Below, piece by piece: positions 1 to 3,461 of a DNA stretch of 5,235 nucleotides. Below the pieces are notes generated by a model that was given only the letters and a program-made list of their open reading frames with translations, was not told where the DNA came from and searched no databases. The stretch is from Desulfovibrionaceae bacterium (GTDB taxonomy: Bacteria; Desulfobacterota; Desulfovibrionia; Desulfovibrionales; Desulfovibrionaceae). The position numbers and the translations under genes were made by a program. The stretch is from positions 1 through 5,235 of the forward strand of contig WRHT01000111.1 of NCBI GenBank assembly GCA_009783115.1, given 5' to 3'. The number at the start of each line of letters is the position of its first letter. The first letter of the stretch is position 1.

Positions 1-380
1 GGAAGCCGTGCCGGTGAGGGCCGCCCCCGCAGGTCGGCCAGACTGATCATGGCGACCTGCGGGAGCGCGCTCTGAATTCTTTCCAGATAGGCCTGCGCCG
101 CGCGGCGGGTTTCCATATTCTCAGGGTTCATGGAGTAGCTGTGCAGCAGCGGCGATTTAGCCAAAGATCCGGCCAGGCGGATCTGCTCTTCCAGCCATAA
201 GTTCATGGAGGCGCGGATTTGCGCGCTGCTTGAGCTATTGAAATTTTCAATCAAATCGGCGCGCTCCGCCAGGTGCTGGGTATAAAGCGGCACACAAATG
301 GCGGTCAGCAGAATCGCCGCCAGAATGGAGCCGCCCAAGGGAGGCAGGAGGGTTTTTGCCGACAAGGAAGGTTTTTCCAT
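1..380 (-). CDS. Membrane-anchored sensory protein, N-terminal part (Cache-like sensor; cut by window edge)
   Basis: This gene begins at an ATG (380-378) and runs leftward out of the window, giving about 126 codons without a stop. The N-terminus MEKPSLSAKTLLPPLGG leads into a hydrophobic helix at about residues 11-32 (ILAAILLTAICVPLY), a typical signal-anchor. The next ~95 residues are soluble and mostly helical, with a W-L-E-E-Q-I-R-L-A-G-S-L-A pattern, then a Y-L-E-R-I-Q stretch and L-P-Q-V-A-M-I-S-L-A-D-L-R-G. That order (helix, 'LA..P.+', then a short strand ending in 'D..G') resembles the membrane-distal start of a double-Cache ligand-binding domain. Such domains occur in chemoreceptors, diguanylate cyclases and histidine kinases. 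The output domain is outside the window, so the class cannot be told. The ATG is chosen because AGGA (387-384) precedes it, although with a short 3-nt gap, and no other start lies upstream in frame. It is transcribed divergently from fliM. Confidence 0.75.
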   Translation of the reverse strand, partial: MEKPSLSAKTLLPPLGGSILAAILLTAICVPLYTQHLAERADLIENFNSSSSAQIRASMNLWLEEQIRLAGSLAKSPLLHSYSMNPENMETRRAAQAYLERIQSALPQVAMISLADLRGRPSPARL

Positions 381-385
381 AATTC

Positions 386-404
386 CTGCGGATGAGAGCC
401 GCAG
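386..404 (-). promoter_or_regulatory. Hairpin abutting the ribosome binding site of the sensor gene
   Basis: CTGCGG (386-391) and CCGCAG (399-404) form a perfect 6-bp inverted repeat with a 7-nt loop. In the minus-strand mRNA the 3' arm ends in CAG, which is the beginning of the AGGA Shine-Dalgarno sequence (387-384), and the ATG starts 5 nt after the stem. A folded leader would partly hide the ribosome binding site, so it could lower translation or respond to a ligand or protein. The repeat is seen directly; its function is inferred. Confidence 0.35.
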
Positions 405-434
405 TTACTGTGCAAGAAATTTATTTCATCCGTC

Positions 435-463
435 ACTATAGCCCAAGGAAGCGGATAAGTAAA
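435..463 (-). promoter_or_regulatory. Sigma70-type promoter for the leftward sensor gene
   Basis: Read on the minus strand, TTTACT (463-458) is followed after exactly 17 nt by TATAGT (440-435). This matches 4/6 of the -35 consensus and 5/6 of the -10 consensus. Transcription would begin near 428 and give a leader of about 48 nt that contains the hairpin at 404-386. Spacing and orientation fit the sensor gene starting at 380. Prediction from sequence only. Confidence 0.45.
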
Positions 464-497
464 TGGAGTTGCGCCTTTCCTTGCTTCTTTGTGAAAA

Positions 498-513
498 CGG
501 CACTATATTTGCA
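498..513 (+). promoter_or_regulatory. Sigma54 (RpoN) -24/-12 promoter upstream of fliM
   Basis: The sequence CGGCACTATATTTGCA carries the invariant GG (499-500) and GC (511-512) separated by exactly 10 nt. It matches the consensus TGGCACG-N4-TTGCW at 10 of 12 defined positions (mismatches: T to C before GG, and G to T after CAC). The start site would lie near 524, about 60 nt before the fliM ATG at 585. Sigma54 control of flagellar basal-body and switch genes is well known in many flagellated bacteria, which supports the call. A sigma70-like pair, TTGCTT (481-486) and TATATT (504-509) with a 17-nt spacer, overlaps it and is the main alternative; its -35 is weak (3/6). Confidence 0.6.
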
Positions 514-570
514 TATATTTATCAGACATGAACCCGGCCCGTCTAACCTGCCGCCAGCAGGGCGCGGGCC

Positions 571-578
571 GGGAGGAG
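571..578 (+). promoter_or_regulatory. Ribosome binding site deciding the fliM start
   Basis: GGGAGGAG lies 6 nt upstream of ATG 585. It is a strong Shine-Dalgarno match and fixes the fliM start at 585. The upstream ATG at 528 has no such sequence before it. Confidence 0.8.
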
Positions 579-584
579 CGTTGC

Positions 585-1562
585 ATGAACAAAATTTTGG
601 CGCAGGAAGAGGTGGATGCCCTTTTACGGGGGCTTTCCGGCGGGGATATTTCTACTGAAGGCGACGCGGGGGATGATTCCGGGGTGGTGGTCTTTGATCT
701 TGCCAACCAGGATCGCATAATCCGCGGCCGTATGCCGGTGCTTGAAATCATCAATGACCGTTTTTCCCGCCTTTGCACCAATGCCCTGACCAATGCCGTG
801 CGCAAGCGGGTGGAATTAAACCCCATTTCCATAGATATGGCCAAGTTCGGCGATTTTATGCGCTCCCTGCCGGTGCCGACCAGCATCAACATTTTCAAGA
901 TGGAGCCTTTGCGGGGCAGCGCCATGCTCATTGTGGACGCCCGGCTGGTTTTCGCCCTGGTGGAGAATTTTTTCGGAGGCCACGGCAGCCAGCCCAAGAT
1001 TGAAGGGCGGGAATTTACCCGCATTGAGCAGACCATTGTGGAGCGGGTGGTTAAAATCGCCCTCTCCAAGATGGAGGAATCCTGGCAGCCGGTCCATGAA
1101 GTGAGCATGGAACTCATGCGTTCGGAGATCAACCCGCAGTTCGCGGCCATTGTGCCGCCAAGCGACGTGGTGGTGGTGATTACCTTTGAGGTGGAGCTGG
1201 AAACCGCCATCGGCTCCTTTGTCATATGTTTGCCTTACGCCACTATTGAACCCATACGCTCCAAGCTGCACGCCAGTTTTCAGACGGAACGCCTGGAAGT
1301 GGACCATGCCTGGGTGTCCCGCTTGAAAGAACGGCTGATGGAAACGCCGGTGGAGATGAAGGTGCGTTTCGGGGATACGCACATTACCGGCAACCAGCTT
1401 CTGCGCCTGCGAGAGGGTGATGTGCTCCTGCTGGACACGGACACGGACGACCTCCTGGAGGTGAAGGTGGCCGGGGTGACCAAGTACTGGGCCGTTTCCG
1501 GCATCACCAAGGGCAATAAGGCTATCCAGATCATCAAGGAAGAGGAGCCTAAGCAAAACTGA
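585..1562 (+). CDS. fliM: Flagellar motor switch protein FliM
   Basis: FliM is a cytoplasmic C-ring protein of the flagellar rotor. It binds phosphorylated CheY and, with FliG and FliN, sets rotation direction. The product is 325 residues, close to the ~330 usual for the family. Residues 4-14 (ILAQEEVDALL) are the conserved N-terminal CheY-P binding segment, equivalent to ILSQAEIDALL in enteric FliM. A CheC/CheX-like middle domain spans about residues 40-235 and includes the family hallmark FFGGHG (GGHG at 131-134). The SpoA/FliN-like C-terminal domain covers about 255-318 (VEMKVRFGDTHI, then LREGDVLLLDTDTDD). ATG 585 is chosen over the in-frame ATG at 528 because GGGAGGAG (571-578) sits 6 nt before it and homology starts there; the 19 extra upstream residues look unlike FliM. 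A sigma54-type promoter lies upstream and a terminator directly follows, so the gene appears to be transcribed alone, without the fliL or fliN neighbours common elsewhere. Confidence 0.96.
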   Translation: MNKILAQEEVDALLRGLSGGDISTEGDAGDDSGVVVFDLANQDRIIRGRMPVLEIINDRFSRLCTNALTNAVRKRVELNPISIDMAKFGDFMRSLPVPTSINIFKMEPLRGSAMLIVDARLVFALVENFFGGHGSQPKIEGREFTRIEQTIVERVVKIALSKMEESWQPVHEVSMELMRSEINPQFAAIVPPSDVVVVITFEVELETAIGSFVICLPYATIEPIRSKLHASFQTERLEVDHAWVSRLKERLMETPVEMKVRFGDTHITGNQLLRLREGDVLLLDTDTDDLLEVKVAGVTKYWAVSGITKGNKAIQIIKEEEPKQN

Positions 1563-1571
1563 AAGCGAAAG

Positions 1572-1603
1572 ACCGCCGGGGAGAAGCCTCCCCGGCGGTT
1601 TTT
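1572..1603. terminator. Rho-independent terminator shared by convergent fliM and TolC-family gene
   Basis: A perfect 12-bp GC-rich stem (1572-1583 with 1588-1599) closes a 4-nt AAGC loop and is followed on the plus strand by TTTTT (1599-1603). It starts 10 nt after the fliM stop codon, so it clearly terminates fliM. On the minus strand it lies ~30 nt beyond the stop of the TolC-family gene (1634) and is followed by a weaker T-containing stretch (TTTCGCTTTC), so it may also end that transcript. With only 71 bp between the two stop codons, no other terminator is visible. Confidence 0.9.
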
Positions 1604-1633
1604 CGAGGTTAATCCGTCCTGCGCGATCCTTTT

Positions 1634-3091
1634 CTATTCCGGGATAAAGGCGTGGTTGTTGACCGTGGTCCCCGTCAAATCCCGCCTGGTGCCGTCATCC
1701 TGATTCGTGGCGACCTTTAGGCTTTCCGGGGCTATGCCGAAATAGCCCAGCAGCTTCCCTCCAAGGGCGAAAAGGCGGTATTGGGCGGCGATTTCGTTCA
1801 GTTGCGCTGTCACCAATTGAATGGAAGAGCTGTACAGCTCATTTTCCGAGTCCAGCAGATCCATAAGCGAACGTTGCCCCACATTGAACTGCTCCAGGTA
1901 CATATCGCGGGTTTGGGTGTTGTAGAGCACCGCGTCGGAGTAGAAGAGGACCAGATCATGGGAGGCTTGCCACTGGCTCCAGGTATCCTCGGTATCCCGG
2001 GCCAGGTTGTCGCGCAGGGCCTGTAATTCGCGGTTGGACTGCCGGATGCGGGCCTTGTTGCTTTTCAGGGTGTTGGCGTCATAGCCGCCGTTAAACAGGT
2101 TCCATTCGCCGCGCAGCTGCACGGCCGTGCCCCAGGAGTCGGTAAGGGCGCTTTGCACCTGCCAACTGTAGCTGGATCCCAGCTCCAGGTACAGGTGGGG
2201 GTGGAAGGCGGCCTTGTCCACTTCCTTCTGGGCATAGGAACTTTCCACATCGGCTTTCTTGGAGAGCACCTTGGCGTTTACGGTCATGCTGTTGCTCAGG
2301 GCGTTGTCCAGACTCGGGAAGCTGGTGTTCGGGGCCGTGGGGACCTCCAGGATTTCCGCCGGAGTCCGTCCGGTGATCCTCTTGAAATTGGTGTAGGAGC
2401 TTTGCAGGGACGTTTTGGTGTCGGTCAGGGTGGATTCGGAGCGGGCCACCCGGGCCTGGGTCTGGGTGACATCGGCCAGGTCGGCTACTCCCGCGGCGTG
2501 GCGTTCCATCTGGGAAGATAGGATGTTCTTATGGTTGCGGAGGTTGATCTCGGCCAGTTCAAGGAGGCGGCGCTGGCGGAAGACCTCGATGTAGGCCAGA
2601 ATGGCGTCCAGGGAGAGAGCCTCGGCGTTGTCCAGCAGACGGTAGTCGGCCGAATCCAGCATGGATTCGGACTGGCGGATCCGGCTGGAACTCAGAAAAC
2701 CGTCATAGATGTTCTGGGTGATCACCAGAGAAGCGTCCGAACGGGGATAGAATTTATGCTTCTCCTGCGGGTTGTTTTCCGGGACGCCATAGTCTGGACG
2801 GCGGGTGTTGCTGTCCGACCACTGCTCCATTCCGCCGCCGCCGCGTATGTCCACTCTGGGGAAACGTCCGCTGCCGGCGCGTGACACCTCGAACTCAGCG
2901 GCCTGCCGGTATTCCTGCATGGCCTTGACGGTCGGGTTGTTTGCCAGGGTTGCCTCAATGACCTCCCGCATGGTGCCGGCTTCGGAGATTGCCGCGGCAG
3001 CCAGGGCATTTCCCCGCAAACATGCTGTCGCTCCTCCGGCGATAAGCAAAAAAAGCGTTAGTGTGCGTATTTTTTGCATAATTTCGTTCAT
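1634..3091 (-). CDS. TolC-family outer-membrane channel of a type I secretion system
   Basis: The product is 485 residues, in the 420-500 range typical of TolC-like proteins. These trimeric beta-barrel/alpha-barrel channels carry substrate across the periplasm and outer membrane for type I exporters or efflux pumps. The N-terminus has basic residues, a hydrophobic core (LTLFLLIAGGATA) and an A-L-A cleavage site after about residue 31, a normal Sec signal peptide. Two homologous outer-membrane-efflux repeats follow. The first begins at residues 41-53 (MREVIEATLANNP) with GRFPRVDIRGGGG after it. The second covers about 255-450, where AAFHPHLYLELGSSYSW corresponds to that strand. LMDLLDSENELYSSSIQLVTAQ near 400-420 is the long helix motif of the family, and LGYFGIAPES closes the conserved part. 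A polar tail of ~30 residues follows. Start ATG 3091 has AAGGAG (3103-3098) 6 nt upstream. The gene is divergent from a LapB/LssB-type exporter, so a LapE-like role is more likely than drug efflux. Confidence 0.92.
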   Translation of the reverse strand: MNEIMQKIRTLTLFLLIAGGATACLRGNALAAAAISEAGTMREVIEATLANNPTVKAMQEYRQAAEFEVSRAGSGRFPRVDIRGGGGMEQWSDSNTRRPDYGVPENNPQEKHKFYPRSDASLVITQNIYDGFLSSSRIRQSESMLDSADYRLLDNAEALSLDAILAYIEVFRQRRLLELAEINLRNHKNILSSQMERHAAGVADLADVTQTQARVARSESTLTDTKTSLQSSYTNFKRITGRTPAEILEVPTAPNTSFPSLDNALSNSMTVNAKVLSKKADVESSYAQKEVDKAAFHPHLYLELGSSYSWQVQSALTDSWGTAVQLRGEWNLFNGGYDANTLKSNKARIRQSNRELQALRDNLARDTEDTWSQWQASHDLVLFYSDAVLYNTQTRDMYLEQFNVGQRSLMDLLDSENELYSSSIQLVTAQLNEIAAQYRLFALGGKLLGYFGIAPESLKVATNQDDGTRRDLTGTTVNNHAFIPE

Positions 3092-3158
3092 AGAACACTC
3101 CTTGGCGAGCCGGGCCGGTATTTCCCGCGGCTCATCCGCCGTTTAAGCGCAAGAGAAA

Positions 3159-3175
3159 CAAGGCTCCGGGCCTTG
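3159..3175. repeat. 17-bp perfect dyad in the TolC-gene leader, possible operator or hairpin
   Basis: CAAGGC (3159-3164) and GCCTTG (3170-3175) are perfect inverted arms around TCCGG. A further CCTTG follows at 3180-3184, giving three CCTTG/CAAGG units within 26 bp. The dyad lies 68 bp upstream of the TolC-family ATG, just downstream of a weak minus-strand promoter candidate. It could bind a regulator or form a leader hairpin. No T-tract follows it, so it is not a terminator. Confidence 0.3.
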
Positions 3176-3186
3176 AATTCCTTGTC

Positions 3187-3216
3187 TGTATCATCCATCT
3201 TTTCGGATTTTTTCAA
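3187..3216 (-). promoter_or_regulatory. Weak sigma70-like promoter candidate for the TolC-family gene
   Basis: On the minus strand TTGAAA (3216-3211; 5/6 match) is followed after 18 nt by GATACA (3192-3187; only 3/6). Transcription would start near 3180 and give a leader of about 89 nt that includes the dyad at 3175-3159. The -10 box is poor, so this is tentative. Confidence 0.22.
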
Positions 3217-3365
3217 TAACACATTAGGGGTATATGGATTTTTGTTTTTCCGGGCGGAGTCTGGCGACCCGTTTCGCTTGGACATTGCCCGCAATCGATA
3301 AAGCCTAATCTGGTTATCCCGCAAAAATTATTGCCAATGATCCGGGCATCCTGAAAGACGGACCC

Positions 3366-3392
3366 TTGATTTTCACAGCGGGGCAATATACT
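3366..3392 (+). promoter_or_regulatory. Weak sigma70-like promoter candidate for the ABC exporter
   Basis: TTGATT (3366-3371) and TATACT (3387-3392; 5/6 match to the -10 box) face the exporter gene. The 15-nt spacer is shorter than the usual 17, so activity may be low or activator-dependent. The start site would be near 3399, about 60 nt before the coding start, with the palindrome at 3406-3417 in the leader. Confidence 0.3.
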
Positions 3393-3447
3393 GTCTGGAG
3401 GTCAAGCGGAGATCCGCCGCCCGTCCTGTCAAAGGTAACCGGTACAC

Positions 3448-3454
3448 ACAGGAG
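3448..3454 (+). promoter_or_regulatory. Ribosome binding site that favours a TTG start for the exporter
   Basis: ACAGGAG ends only 1 nt before ATG 3456 but 7 nt before the in-frame TTG at 3462. The second spacing is normal for initiation and the first is too tight, so TTG 3462 is the likelier start. The difference is two residues. Confidence 0.5.
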
Positions 3455-3461
3455 TATGCTT

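Larger units (their letters stand above)
3092..3461. other. Divergent intergenic regulatory region between TolC-family gene and ABC exporter
   Basis: This 370-bp stretch separates two divergent starts and contains no gene I can support. Its middle part (about 3190-3245) is more AT-rich than the flanking genes. It holds the TolC ribosome binding site (AAGGAG, 3103-3098), a dyad at 3159-3175, weak promoter candidates on both strands, a short palindrome GCGGAGATCCGC at 3406-3417, and the exporter ribosome binding site (ACAGGAG, 3448-3454). Shared control of both secretion genes from this region is plausible but inferred. Confidence 0.6.

Noticed and set aside
528..584. Longer FliM starting at ATG 528
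   Set aside because: The extra 19 residues do not resemble FliM, no Shine-Dalgarno precedes 528, and the predicted sigma54 start site near 524 would leave almost no leader. ATG 585 has a strong one.
392..658. 88-codon plus-strand frame over the fliM promoter and 5' end
   Set aside because: It overlaps the well-supported fliM start in another frame, spans the promoter, and has no recognisable features.
503..1556. Two long minus-strand frames (240 and 246 codons) opposite fliM
   Set aside because: Both are shadows of fliM. Their translations are low-complexity (Ser/Thr/Arg or His-rich) and no ribosome binding site was noticed.
3060..3091. Lipoprotein signal for the TolC-family protein at Cys24
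   Set aside because: The residues before Cys24 (A-T-A) lack the Leu normally at -3 of a lipobox, and a better Sec cleavage site (A-L-A) follows at about residue 31.
3321..3337. Second sigma54-like site on the minus strand (TTGGCA ... TTTGCG) upstream of the TolC gene
   Set aside because: GG and GC are 11 nt apart rather than the required 10, and it lies about 230 bp from the gene.
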